From Ilex aquifolium (taxonomy: Eukaryota > Streptophyta > Magnoliopsida > Aquifoliales > Aquifoliaceae): DNA of 64,000 nucleotides. Each line of letters begins with the position of its first letter. Positions within the stretch are counted from its first letter, which is position 1. The stretch covers positions 49,603,142-49,667,141 of the forward strand of contig OX637394.1 in assembly GCA_951799425.1 (NCBI GenBank). The letters run 5' to 3'. The translations under genes were made by a program, and so were the position numbers. The notes under the pieces are model-generated. The model was not told the DNA's origin. It was given only the letters and a program-made list of their open reading frames with translations, and made no database searches. Below, piece by piece: positions 32,961-44,515 of this stretch.

Positions 32961-33667
32961 ATTGTTTTGCATGATTGGTTGATCAGCATGTCAAGTTTTT
33001 TGGGTTTTTTTTTCCTCTATTACTAATTTATGGTTTGTAAGAGTATCAAGGTTGATTGCAACTAGTTAAGGAGTATAGACTCCCTTTTTCCCCAAAAAGA
33101 AACTGAAATAAAAAAAAATATATAGATGAAAAAATAGAGATAATGGGATATCATACTCTACATCCAATGAACAAAGATGGGTTAATCTGCTCTCTTTTTA
33201 CTTGTATATCCTGAACCAAAAACCAAATTGAAGATGTTGCTGCCTCCCAATAAAATACAATCAATTGTTCAGCTGTAGTTAGGTCTATTTGCTTTGCCAA
33301 CCTGTTCATGTTAGCAACATTTTAACAGTAATTGATGGAGACATTCATAACAACAGCAGATGAATTTTGACCCTTTAACCCCTTCTCTGCCATAAGATTC
33401 GATCCCAATACCTATGCTATAATGGCATTAGACCTCGTCATGTTTTTAACAAGCATATAAATAAGAGTAATGTTACTTAGACCAAATTAATTCCATTAAA
33501 TTGTAATTTAACATGTTTAAGTCGTAACTTTTGATATCGTGGTCTTTTCTTTCCTTCAATCCACAGTTATTACATCAAACAGGCTTACCTTGGATTCACA
33601 TGATATGTGAGGATGTCATCAGGAGTTTTAAAGGACTATCAATATCACTACCGAAGGGGCCAGCAAA

Positions 33668-33799
33668 TAGGGATGATAATCGAGCTGAATTCAAGCTTAA
33701 TTCAAGCCTAATTTACACATAAATGAGCTGGCTCATTTGACTATTTACACATAAACAAGCCTAAAAAAATGTTCAAGCTTGGCTTGATTAACAGCCCTA
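33668..33799. mobile_element. hAT-type MITE, 132 bp, perfect 8-bp duplication
   Basis: The ends TAGGGATGATAATCGAGC and GCTTGATTAACAGCCCTA are inverted copies with four mismatches. The flanks are CCAGCAAA on both sides (33660-33667 and 33800-33807). Confidence 0.88.
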
Positions 33800-34197
33800 C
33801 CAGCAAACCTAAATCTCATCAATATAATTCAATAGCACTCATATCAAGTTGTTCCACCAAAACAAAGCCCACCCTTTCCTTGTCTTGCAATTGAAGCTAA
33901 TAAAAAAAATAAAAAAAAATTAACAGTTTTAGTATGATATCGACTGGCATATAATGACTGTTATACCCCCCAAATCAGAATTTTATCGGAGATTAGAGGA
34001 AAAAAAATTAGGAAAAAGAAATTAGTATACAAGTAGTTAGAAGATGGTCCAGGAGCTGAGCAACATAAATGTTTTAACTGAATGCACATGAATATGGTGA
34101 CCACCCAATCCTTCAACAATACTACGCTCTCTACTTTAGATAAAGAATCTAAGGTAAAGAATTCATGTGAGAACACTGAGGATTAGGCCAACCAAAG

Positions 34198-34668
34198 ATG
34201 TCCACAACTCTAAGCAATTCTCCCACCAAGAGAAGACCTAAAACCACCTCTCTTCAACCGCAAGTCTCCACCTTCCTTCCTACCATAAAAAACACTATGT
34301 ATAAATCCAGCACCAATGCCACAACAATGTCTGAGAAAATGGGCGCAAAAATTCCGATAGAGTTAGGGACTAGAGGAACCATTGGATCCCTCATAATGCA
34401 AGAAATTGAGTACTTTAGCCAGCTTGAATTAGGCTGCCGGAATGCCTCAGAGAAATCGAGGTGTCAGGTCACAGGCAGAGCTTCCACGAGCAGTTATTCC
34501 AGGCCCAAGGTTGTGTCTTTGATCAGAACCCCCAAAAAGAAGAAAGGAGGCAGTAGGCTCATACCAAGAATGTGTTCTGTGGTAGAAGTGGCTGACAATC
34601 AACCAAATGTGATTTCTGGATTCAACTACAGAAATTTGAAAGCTGATGTGAAAAGGGTGCAGGTTTAG
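34198..34668 (+). CDS. Uncharacterised plant protein with LGTRGTIGSLIMQEI motif
   Basis: A single 156-codon open frame starting at 34198 with no introns. It is basic and rich in Ser, Thr and Lys. The N-terminal ~45 residues look disordered. LGTRGTIGSLIMQEI (56-70) is followed by EYFSQLELG, then a basic stretch (TPKKKKGGSRL) and a VVEVAD motif near the C-terminus. There is no signal peptide, membrane segment or known catalytic motif. The neighbour on the other strand (34665-35180) encodes a related protein with VGTTGTISALMSREL and IVEVVD, so the two look like diverged paralogues placed tail to tail. The frame is real by this homology; the function is unknown. Internal Met34, Met44 or Met48 are alternative starts. 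Confidence 0.7.
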   Translation: MSTTLSNSPTKRRPKTTSLQPQVSTFLPTIKNTMYKSSTNATTMSEKMGAKIPIELGTRGTIGSLIMQEIEYFSQLELGCRNASEKSRCQVTGRASTSSYSRPKVVSLIRTPKKKKGGSRLIPRMCSVVEVADNQPNVISGFNYRNLKADVKRVQV

Positions 34669-35180
34669 ACAACACTCTCAGAGAGCTTAGAGAAACTGAG
34701 CTTCTTGAGTCGATTTGTTAAAGGGGTCACCCATTTCCTATCCTGATTCCTGCATTTTATGTCCACAACTTCAACTATGTTAGAACCCTTTTTGTCAGGT
34801 TTTCCTCTTATAGGAGTTCCATCTACTGAAATATTATCCGAGCCAAGCATTGGAATATGATGGGTTTTCGGGTAGTGTTTTGTTTTGCGGACATTTTCAG
34901 GGCTTTTATGATTAATGCTGTTGCTACCATTACTACTGCTTGCTTCATCCACTAATGTTCTATGCTTTAGTTTCTTGGGAGTAGTTAGTTTCTTGGGAGT
35001 AGTAGCACCACTAGGAGCCAAACCTGAAGCTGTAGGAGATTTATCTATAGACGTACTCGATGTACATGTGGCAGATTTCATAGATCCCAGTTCCCTTGAC
35101 ATCAGGGCACTGATTGTCCCAGTGGTTCCCACTTTGATGGATCCCCCACCACCCTTGACAGCTTCAAGTGTCTGAACCAT
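34665..35180 (-). CDS. Uncharacterised plant protein with VGTTGTISALMSREL motif
   Basis: A single 171-codon open frame from the ATG at 35180 with no introns. The start MVQTLEAVKGGGGSIKVGTT leads straight into GTISALMSREL (21-31), a pattern I associate with a small uncharacterised land-plant family. The middle is Ser/Thr/Lys-rich, with a tandem TTPKKLTTPKKL, and looks disordered. The C-terminus has NIVEVVDIKC and PLTNRLKKLSFSKLSES. It may be nuclear, given the basic clusters, but nothing proves that. Its TAA overlaps the TAG of the plus-strand neighbour. A possible non-coding 5' exon ending in a GT donor near 36938 on the minus strand was seen but cannot be confirmed. Confidence 0.75.
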   Translation of the reverse strand: MVQTLEAVKGGGGSIKVGTTGTISALMSRELGSMKSATCTSSTSIDKSPTASGLAPSGATTPKKLTTPKKLKHRTLVDEASSSNGSNSINHKSPENVRKTKHYPKTHHIPMLGSDNISVDGTPIRGKPDKKGSNIVEVVDIKCRNQDRKWVTPLTNRLKKLSFSKLSESVV

Positions 35181-37320
35181 GTTCTTTTCTTATCTCAGTG
35201 AAAGGTCTAAGCCAGATTCTTCTGAAAGTAAAGTAGTTTCCTTGACCTCCACATCTGTTGCATAACTCAAAGCAATCAAAGACCCTGTTAGGCAGCAGCG
35301 CTGAGCATATGAATTGTAAGATTGAGTCTGTTAGACAAAATTTAATCGAGTTGAATTTGTGTAAGTTTCTCTAGTATATACAGTTTTCTTTAATCAAAAT
35401 TCCTGATGCTGACAAGAACTAGGAAGCTAAAAGATTTAAGTTACACCCATAGAAGGTGCTCCATCCAATTGCATTATATGTTGTCAATTTAAGCACCGAG
35501 AGAGAGAGCGCTTTGCAAGCCAATAGATGTAGCAGGGTGAAAAACAGCATGCTTTGATTAGAATCAGAGGTGAAAGGTGAAACCTTCATACAACTAATAA
35601 TGCCTTTAGACCCACAGAGCATGAAAAATAACTCTCTTTGACCGGGGATTGTCGTTAAATTCCACAATAATTACCAGACCGTCCAAAGGCCCCACAAAAG
35701 GGGAGAGTTTACAGTGGACTGATTGATGGAGTAAAAAAGCTCTAACGGGAAAAAAACGCCTCTGTTGGCAGTCTCTTCACAAAACCAAAAGTGAAAATAC
35801 TATTATCAAAGATGGAACATGTTCAAAGAATCTAGCTTTTACACTAAACTGTTTTTTGGGTTGCATAAATCTCTGAGGGGACCAGGAAAAAATCAACTAA
35901 AAGTTTCTTTTTAGCCATTAAATGCATAAAAATAAGAAAACTTACTGCAAAACAATAAAAGAAATTCACAAATATGAATTTTACAATAACCACAAACTAA
36001 ATCCGCAGGAAAGGTTTAACATCTCAATAACCACTTAAATTTTTTGGCTACTGATCAGGATTACCATAAAATCTACAATTCTAAGCCAAGTATCCATCAG
36101 AGTTTCTGAGTTAAAATGCAGGTAATTCTGCCCATTGAACTAGAATAGATTAAATAGCAGTGAGCTGGTTGAAGTTCCTGATCAAATACCATCAAGAAAC
36201 ATTGAATGATTCTGTCCATTGCAGCAATGCTGTCCATTAAAACACAAGACCTGATACAGCTGTGTCTATTACCCTTCAACCGCCATTTAGATGAATATAC
36301 ACGACTTAATATGGAAATAAGTGTAGGGTACTTCCATAACACCTCCCCCCCCCCTCCAAAAAAAAAACCCACCAACAAACAACAAAAAAAAATTAGACAC
36401 ACAAAGAAAGAGCAGTGCTATACGAAACTAATTTGGGAGCTTAATCATGATCAAATTCATTACAACCATTGAATTAGTTTTTAGTTCCAACGTTTTAATA
36501 GGTTATTGATTAGGTAAATAGCATTTTTCCATAAAACAAAATATTCTATAGTTCCAAAAAATGGGGGGGAAAATAGGAAAAATGAAATCAACTTCAAACA
36601 GAAGTTTGGCCACAAAACCAGTAAATCAAGACATGAACTTCGAATGCAATAATTTGGCAGATTCAAAGTCTAATGTCAAACAACACAGATCAGCATGATG
36701 AAAACCCTAATACCCATTTTATTGAACAAACTTATGTTCTTAACATTAAAAGTAGATATCTTGCAAAACAGTTGTTCCATCATGATTCTTTTCCCAAAAT
36801 GACGACAACCCATATGTTACATTAAATCAAACACCTTAAAGAAACCCAATACAGGGCAAGAAATTAAAAAAAAAAATACAAAAACAAAAACAAATCTAAA
36901 TTAAGAAGAAACCATAAAGATGGAATCGTATGTACCTACAAAGCAGCCTCAGTGAACATTAATTGTAGATATCAACGAGTAGTAAGATGGGTCACATTGA
37001 AAGTGAAACCTCTTCCACACTAAACTGAAGTGAAGAATGATCAGAAATGAAGTGAAGTTGAAGAGAAGAAAACCCACCAACCAAGACCTTATGTCTCTGC
37101 AACTACAATTAAACTGTGCTATTAAAGCCTCAAATGTCGGCTCTAAGCCAGATTATCTACGTAAGTCCAGCACTACCACTCATATTAAACGGCATGTCGA
37201 AACAGTCAAAGGAAACTTAAAGACAAGATCTGACATAAACCACGTTTGTGGGATGGGTTGGGTTGGGCCACCTTTTAACTTTTCTGTGCTTGGTGTGGGC
37301 CCAACCCTTTTTGTTTTAAG
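35181..37320. other. Intergenic, upstream of the minus-strand gene
   Basis: No gene recognised. A minus-strand donor-like GCTTTGTAG|GTACATAC near 36938 could end a 5' UTR exon of the gene at 34665-35180. There is a C-rich/A-rich low-complexity patch at 36346-36395. Confidence 0.4.
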
Positions 37321-37324
37321 AGAA

Positions 37325-39060
37325 ATTTGAGGGCAGTCCCTATACTTATTTGGAGAAAAGTCCGTCAAGAAAACTTATTTAGTTTTAAGTCCGTTTTTTT
37401 TGTCAATTTTATTATTGTAACCCTTCCTTATAAGAATGTTATAAACGATGTTTATGAACACAATAATCAGCCATATACATCTCTTTCATAATTGTCTTCA
37501 AATCCTGCTACAATCTTCCAATCCACAATATTTCCTTATCCGAAAAATAAGAAATCAGCATTTACCAAAAATCGTTCATATTCAAATTTCAAACCCATTA
37601 CATTCCATAAAATACAATTTCAATTTCTTATTCCAGTTTACTTTGGACTCCATCGACAAAATATTAATATTGAATATTAATATTTAAAAAATAACAATAG
37701 TAACATACTCAACAAAGACAGTAACATGGTCACTAAAAAAATAGTAACATGCTCACAAAAAAATGGTAACATGGTAAAAAAGTAATGACAATTAGGGATT
37801 TAATTCTGTCAAAGTGGGCATTAACCTTGCAACTAAGATTCAAGAGAACTCATACATTAGTACTAAATTAAAGTGTTATAGATTTCGATTTTGTTGATTT
37901 TTTTGTTGCACAAGACAATCAAGTATTCCTTGGTTGTGTTACTATGAAAAAAGTTCATGTTACTGTACGTAAACCGAAAAATTGAGTTCAGAATTTCGAT
38001 GTTTTGATGTTCACAATTGGTGTTGAGTGTCGTAATTCAACTGTCGATTGTGTGTTACTACTCGTCATTTTGTAAATTTTCAATTTGTGGATCGTATTTT
38101 CACTAAAATCATTCGAAAGTTGATGTTACTGTAAAAAAACTATTATGTTGTATTTTGTAAAATTAGATGTGTTACTGAACACAAAGCTTTGATGTTACTG
38201 TGAATATTAAAGTGTATGTAATATAATATGCATCTCAAGGTTTGCAATTGTATGTTAAAATTCACTACAGTAACATTAGTGTCAGTATAGTAACACAACT
38301 GTACTGGTAACACGACCCTAATTGTAACTTCAATCATATAGTAACATGAATGTTACTATATATTAACATTCGTGCTATTGAACTTTATGGCATTGTTCAG
38401 CCTCCCTATATTATGCATTATTGTTGTTAAGAAAATTTTATGATCTGATTTTGACTTAATAGACCAATAATTTATTCGTACATTAAGTTTCTCATATATA
38501 ACTATCAGAATATATAACTTCCATATAAAATTTCTGTTAATTATTATAATATTTAATAAACAGTTTTCATATATAACTCAATCAAGGGTTTCTATATATA
38601 CTTTAATGATCTAACCTATGTGACTTTCCATAACTCGACAAAACTAACACCGTTAGGGGTAATTTTGAGATTTAAAAAATAAGTGGACTTAAGTACCTAC
38701 ATATAACTTTAAACATGGACTTACCCCTAAATAAGTTTCCTTCCAAGACTCAAGTCATTATAAGTCCATCTAGAGAGACTCACACTCAATTTTCACTTGT
38801 TTTAATCAATTTATTAATCAAGTAATACTATGCTTATTAAATTTTTTACCAAAAAATACTTTTACCAAATGAGTTGACAACTTCATACCTAATCAAAAAC
38901 ATTTTGATCAGTATTTGGTGGGTCCAAGAGTGATCTGGAGCTACTAACTCATTTGAAAAAATATTTTTTGATAAAAATTTTGGTATGCATAACATTTCTC
39001 TATTCAATTATTAATTTTATTCGACTTTTCAATTATCCTAATTTTTTGTCCATTACTTCA
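37325..39060. repeat. AT-rich repeat region with many GTAACA/TGTTAC motifs
   Basis: AGTAACATG-like units recur at 37690-37780, and TGTTACTG or its complement recurs between 37930 and 38360. Left (AAACTTATTTAG ... TAAGTCC near 37370) and right (GGACTTACCCCTAAATAAG near 38712) sequences are weakly inverted, so an old transposon is possible. No coding sequence. Confidence 0.45.
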
Positions 39061-39071
39061 TTATATTGAAT

Positions 39072-39465
39072 AAACTATATAGATGGCTCTTAAATTGTGA
39101 TTTTTGTGTTAATTAAGTCCTTTAATTATTTTTGTGTCAATTGAGCCGAAATTCTTTAATCGTATCAATTGAACTCTTATGTTTGCCTTCGTTAAATTTT
39201 CTAACGAAAATGAGTTGGAGTAAACTACACATATAACCCTTAAATTATGATCCTTGTATCAATTAAGCTAAACTTTTTTTTTTGGTATCAATTGAACTCA
39301 TAAACTCTCTAATTGTGTCAATTGAGTCCTTCTATTTTTTTGTGTCATATAGTCACGTGAACAGCACACTCTAACGGAGGCAGATAGAAATACTCAATTG
39401 ATATAATTAGAGAATTTATGGATTTAATTAACACAAGGGTCATAATTTAAGGATCATATATATTG
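39072..39465. mobile_element. MITE-like inverted-repeat element
   Basis: AAACTATATAGATGGCTCTT at the left is mirrored by GATCATATATATTGTTTACC at the right, and both are followed inwards by AAATTRTGA. A partial second copy of the left end (GTAAACTACACATATAACCC) lies at about 39219. The boundaries are approximate. Confidence 0.5.
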
Positions 39466-39802
39466 TTTACCCTTATATATAACTGGCGTCATTAGACTTA
39501 AAATTTTAATTTAATTGGCTATTATTTTGGCTCTAACCCTTTAATTTTTTCTTGATGAGCAACGTCATAAAAATTTAATTTAGAAATCTAATTAAAAACC
39601 TAATTTATTATAGTTGTTAGATTAATTTTGAGTTTTATTATTAGATTGAGCTCACTTTTAATTAAACAATTAGAATTTATTAGTTGTAAATAGCATTTTT
39701 CTTTCTTTACTTGGACTATATTTATTGGCGTATCATTGGGTTAATAAGTGAGATTAAAATTTTAGATTTTCAAAAATATTACATAACCACATTTATTACA
39801 TA

Positions 39803-40083
39803 TTAGTCGTGCCCCATGCAAAGCACGTTTTTTTTTTTTTAATGTATGGATAGAGTTAGTGTAGTTAAAATTTTAAAATTTAAGTGAGTTACTATAGTTA
39901 AAAGTTAAAATTTAAATAAGTTATCGCAGTTAAAAGGTTAAAAGTTAAAATTTAAATGAGTTGTCGTAGTCAAAAGATTAAAAGATATAAAACATTGGAT
40001 TGAAACGTTCTGGACCATTGTTGTATTTTTTTAACTGAGGAGTTTAAGCAGCTCAAGCAGGAGACTCTGTTTTATTAATATAA
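39803..40083 (-). mobile_element. Probable small Helitron
   Basis: On the minus strand the 3' end has the hairpin CGTGCTTTGCATGGGGCACG, then A and CTAA (39806-39803) before a host T. The presumed 5' side (ATTAATAAAACAGAGTCTCC) resembles Helitron starts but lacks a clear TC. The interior has three copies of AGTTAAAAGTTAAAATTTAA-type sequence. The right boundary is approximate. Confidence 0.6.
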
Positions 40084-40149
40084 ATTTATTTTAAAAATAA
40101 GTAAGGCTTACTAATCCAACAAAGTACATGCGTATCCCATAAAAAATTA

Positions 40150-41990
40150 GGAAAAATTTCATTTACAATCCCTCTAGTTATGTCTAAATTCAATGACACC
40201 CCTCCCGATTCTGAAACTTCACTGCACCCTCTTCTGTTTTATACTTTCAAATCAAAGACACTCCTTTAACGATAATTTTTAACTCTGCAAGTACAAAAAG
40301 TAACGGTTTGACTATAAAATTTCTAAAAATGTCAAAACTATTATTCTTTATGTAAATATGCTAAAATGCCCTCAACATTTTTTCCACTAAATATACCATA
40401 ACCTTTTGTTGTTGTTGAATGTAAAAAACGATCTGGTGTTGCTGAAAGACATAGAGGACTGAAGTCAGTCATTTTTCTTCAATTCGTTCTCCACAGTGAT
40501 CAATCACTACCTAAGTTGATAAAAAAAATTTATTTTTTTTCTTGCAGATTTGTAAATGTTTTTCATGCAGATTTTTTAAAATTTTTGCATGCAAATTTTT
40601 TTTTAAAAAAAAAAATTCATGCAGATATTTTTATTTTTTTCATGCAATTTTTTTTTTATTTTTTCATGCCGATAGTTTTAATTTTTTTTCATGCAAATTT
40701 ATTTAAATTTTTTCATGTAGTTTTTTTTATTTTTTTCATGAATTTTTTTTCTTGTAGAAATTTTTAAATTTTTTCATGCAATTTTTTTTTTTAATTTTTT
40801 TTATGCACATTTTTTAAATTTTTTTTCTTCCATTTTGTTATGTCAATATGTTGTGATGTATTATTGTAGGATTGATTTCTTCTTTAATTGTTGGTGGAGG
40901 CAGAGACATAGGGAATGAGGAGTTTGACATAAGCATGATTTCTATCATTATATTATCTCAATGAATTTTTATCATTTTAAAACGTTGCATAATATTAGTA
41001 ATCATATTATTACTCATTTGGTTACATAATCGAATTTTTATAATTTTTATAGTTAAAAATATTTTTTCTATAATAAAAATTAAAATCGATAAAGTCTATG
41101 TCAAAATCTCATTCATTTCTAACTCATCTGCTATCATCTGTCCTCCACAACGTCACCTGACCACTTTTCACACATTACCATTTATATATAAAATTTAAAT
41201 ATTATTTGATAAAATTTATTAATAACTGAATAAATTTGATCTTAATTTGATAAATTTAAATATTAATTTGGTGTTAATTTGATATTTATATTTAATGTTG
41301 ATTTGATAAAATTTAATATTAATTGAATAAATTTAAATGCTGCTTTAATGAAATTGAATGTTCATTTGGTGTTAAATTAAATAACTGACATTAATTTGAT
41401 GAGGTTAAATATTAAATTAGATTAATTTAATATTCTATTTAATATATTAAATTTTAATTTAATAAAATTAAATATCAATTTGGTGTTAATTTGATGAAAT
41501 TAAATAATAATTTAATGTTAAATTAAAGAAATAATATTGATTTGATGACATAAAATATTAAATTAATATAACTAAATGCTAATTTGATAAAATTAAATAT
41601 CAATCTATGTTGATTTCATGAGATGAAATGTTAATTTAGTTTAAATTAAATAAATAACATTAATTTGATAAAATTAAATATTAAATTGATGAGCCTAAAG
41701 ATTAATATAGTAGAACTAAAAGAGAGTACATTGAAATTTCAGAGTCGAGAGGGGGTATTGTTAAAAATAGGTCTATTTATAGGGGATATAGTTGAAGTTA
41801 TGTCTATTTATAAGGGGTGTGGATAAAATTTACCCTATAAAATATTTAGGGATATTTCTGTAAATTAACAATTGTCGTTAACGTCGTAACCCAACAAACA
41901 CTGACAGAGGGTAACAGTGAAATTTCATAATCGGGAAGGGTGTCATTGAATTTAGACATAATTTGAAGGGGGTGTGAATGAAATTTTTCC
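40150..41990. mobile_element. Non-autonomous Mutator-like element, 1841 bp, perfect 9-bp duplication
   Basis: The left end GGAAAAATTTCATTTACAAT and the right end, read inverted, GGAAAAATTTCATTCACACC share about 75 bp, including TTATGTCTAAATTCAATGAC. Both flanks are AAAAAATTA (40141-40149 and 41991-41999). The interior is non-coding: TTTTCATGCARATTTTT repeats at 40510-40830 and an AT-rich minisatellite at 41190-41700. Confidence 0.88.
41190..41700. repeat. AT-rich degenerate minisatellite inside the MULE
   Basis: TTAATTTGATRAAATTAAAT-like units are repeated more than fifteen times with drift. It is non-coding. Confidence 0.7.
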
Positions 41991-42016
41991 AAAAAATTAT
42001 TACCCAACAAAGAAGG

Positions 42017-42400
42017 TGATGAGACACTTCTGAGGATCAGCAAGGAGTAAACACGTGTCCTCGACATGAGCAACCCTCGTCTATGTCTGCGAGTGACATG
42101 TGTCATCGGCACTAAAGGTCCCTCGGAGCCCCTGCGAGTGACACGTGTCCTCGGTACTAAAGGCACCTCATAATCTTCATCACGCGACACCTGTCCTCGG
42201 CTCCCAAAATTCCCCTGAGGAGATGTTCACCCGACATGTGTCCTCGGCGTGCCTAACGTCCCGAGGTCCATTTCTAGACACGTTACCTCGGCTCCAAGAC
42301 CCCGAGATATGGATGACAAATTGACAATTATCGTTACTTGGAGTTAAAATTGATCAATAATCATTGACTTACCTTTCCAAAACAGTCAAAATGACAAAAA
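42017..42400 (+). mobile_element. Truncated LTR related to the solo LTR at 26336
   Basis: It starts TGATGAGACACTTCTGAGGA and shares with the first LTR the repeated CACGTGTCCTCGGC units (CACGTG at 42052 and 42142), CCCGAGGTCCATTTCTAGAC and ATTGACTTACCTTTCCAAA. Similarity stops near 42400. It begins 18 bp after the duplication of the preceding MULE. Confidence 0.7.
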
Positions 42401-43064
42401 AAAAAGGCAGGTCAACAACAATGATAATGATACACAAGATTCAGAGCACAGAATTAGTGCCAGTGGTTATATTCTAAGTTCACTTTGATTCAGTATGCTT
42501 TTACATTATGGGCTATGGCCATTTGTGGTTTTAATTTTATTGGTTCTTCCTCTTGTCTACTGGCAAATAGCTGCAGTTGCACACTTGCTTTGCTTTTTTG
42601 AGACAAATGGAAATGAGAGGCAACTTCAGGTTTAGAATTTACTCGCGGGTGGAAATGGGAATTAAAAGTAGTCCTGGTAATGGGGTGAAGACTATTCCTC
42701 CTGCCCCCAACTGGTCCACTGTCATTCTTAGAGAGAAGGATTCACATTTTATCGTTAAAAAGAGTCATGTTATTGCACTTTAACCTCTTAATAATTATAA
42801 CTAAATATTTGTCATTTCCGAAAACTTGTTAAATATCTTACTGAAGAAAATTTGTTGACTACGTCATTTTTTAGATCCCTGTAAGAGAAAATTCTTGTTT
42901 CCATGTTTGATCATAAATATTTTCATTCATATTTTTTAGTATATGTTTGGATTTTATTAGTACATTTTTTAAAGTAAAATTTTAATGTATATTATATACT
43001 ACAAATTCATGTTGAACTTCCTATACATAGGTGAATCTCTATCACTACATGGTGTATGAGTGAA

Positions 43065-43095
<31 letters not shown>

Positions 43096-43770
43096 CACTA
43101 TATATATGAAACAATCAAATTAGGTAGGAGGGGGTTTGAAAAGCCTTCCCTCTCAATTTTTTTTCCTTAAAATTTTTAATTATTTAATTATTGCACATGA
43201 TTTTAGCCAGTTCTATTCTAACACATATCACATATAATTACTTCTCTACCCCACATCACTCATTGAAAGTTTCAAAAAATTACTTACTAATTTAATTTTT
43301 TTTAAAACTTAGTTTCACCACCCAAACTTTTCATAATTATTTCATCACCCTAATTTTTCAAAATTTTCTACCTAATTTTTTAAATATTACGATGACAATT
43401 AAAAAAAAAGGAAGAGGAAGGATGACGGGGAGGGAAGGAGATGTGTGTAAATTATGTGCATCGCATGAGTTCGCTGCTAATGGCTCTTAGTTGTCTATTC
43501 TTTAGCTAGAGCCTAGAAGGAGATTGGAAGTTTCTTACTTTAAATTTACGAATCTTCGAATTTTTATTTTTAACCCCCCCAAAAAAAAACTCTAAAATTT
43601 CAGTTGAAGATTTTGATCCAATCACTTGACACAGCACAAAACGTGACACCCACACATGAATTAGAAGTCTGAATATGCATTGCTGGAGCTAGCTAGAGGG
43701 TCAAAAAGAAAGCTCTATCAAACCGAATTGCCAAGAAAAATATTATTGAAAGGCCATCATTTTTGGATAG
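42401..43770. other. Intergenic, no gene recognised
   Basis: AT-rich. A (TA)n microsatellite lies at 43069-43095. The open frame at 42577-42783 has no recognisable similarity. Confidence 0.5.
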
Positions 43771-43771
43771 G

Positions 43772-44515
43772 CCTGGCAATCGAGCCGAATGAAACGGCTT
43801 TGTGTCGGGTGGAATGGGTTTATGTCAAAAAATCCTCCATCCATACCCCATTCGTTTATATAAACGAGTCCAACTATCACATCCATACACGAATCATTTA
43901 TTAGACGGGTTACCCGATATAACTCGTGTGTCACCCGTTAAATAAGAGAATAAGTTAGAGTATTTCAAGTCCACACGAAAAATCATCAACTCACCACATA
44001 TTACACATGTTTGACCTGTTTACTATAACAATAAAGGGAAATATTATGTATCCCAAATGAAGGGAGACCGTTGGATGAGTGAATCCCATCAACTTTTTTA
44101 AATGGGACCCACTGATCCAATGGTCTCCCTTCATTTGGGATACAAATTTGGGTTACAGATTTGGGTTACATAGCATTGTTCAACAATAAATTATGGCTAA
44201 GCAAAAAAATAAAGACAAAAAATAAACATTAAATAACTACTAAATTTGAATGAGTCTGAAAGATGGGAGGTGTGAGATGAGGCAGAGGCCGAGAGACCTA
44301 ACTTTAAAAAAAAAAAAATTATAGTACCATTATTAACGGGTTAAACGGGTTGAAACGAGTTTATGAGTTTAACACGAAACCGGTTCGTTTATTTCACGGG
44401 TTTGCCGAGTTAACCCATTAACTACCTGAATCCGTTAAGACTACACCCAAACCCGCTAAATCCGTGTTGAGTTCGTGTCGATTTCACGAGCCGTGTCTAG
44501 AATTGTAAGACTTAT
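43772..44515. mobile_element. Degenerate repeat of hAT-like composition, interrupted by a MITE
   Basis: The start TAGGCCTGGCAATCGAGCCG and the dense RACGGGTT/AACCCGTT motifs near both ends are typical of old hAT-type MITEs. The right end has decayed and no duplication is visible. A smaller MITE sits inside at 44036-44181. Confidence 0.4.
44036..44181. mobile_element. Nested fold-back MITE, 146 bp, perfect 9-bp duplication
   Basis: GGGAAATATTATGTATCCCA and, read inverted, GAACAATGCTATGTAACCC form the ends. ATCCCAAATGAAGGGAGACC is repeated inverted in the middle. The flanks are AACAATAAA on both sides (44027-44035 and 44182-44190). Confidence 0.8.

Noticed and set aside
37690..37790. Regularly spaced GTAACATG units, considered as a CRISPR-like array
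   Set aside because: Units are short, variable and not separated by constant-length spacers. It is simple AT-rich repeat DNA in a plant genome.
40516..40767. 83-codon Phe/His-rich frame
   Set aside because: It is the translation of a TTTTCATGCA low-complexity array inside the MULE.
41846..42190. 114-codon frame with Arg/Thr repeats
   Set aside because: It is a translation of the CACGTGTCCTCGG array and the MULE end, not a gene.
42577..42783. 68-codon frame MHTCFAFLRQ...
   Set aside because: It is short, lies among transposons and has no recognisable domain or splice context.
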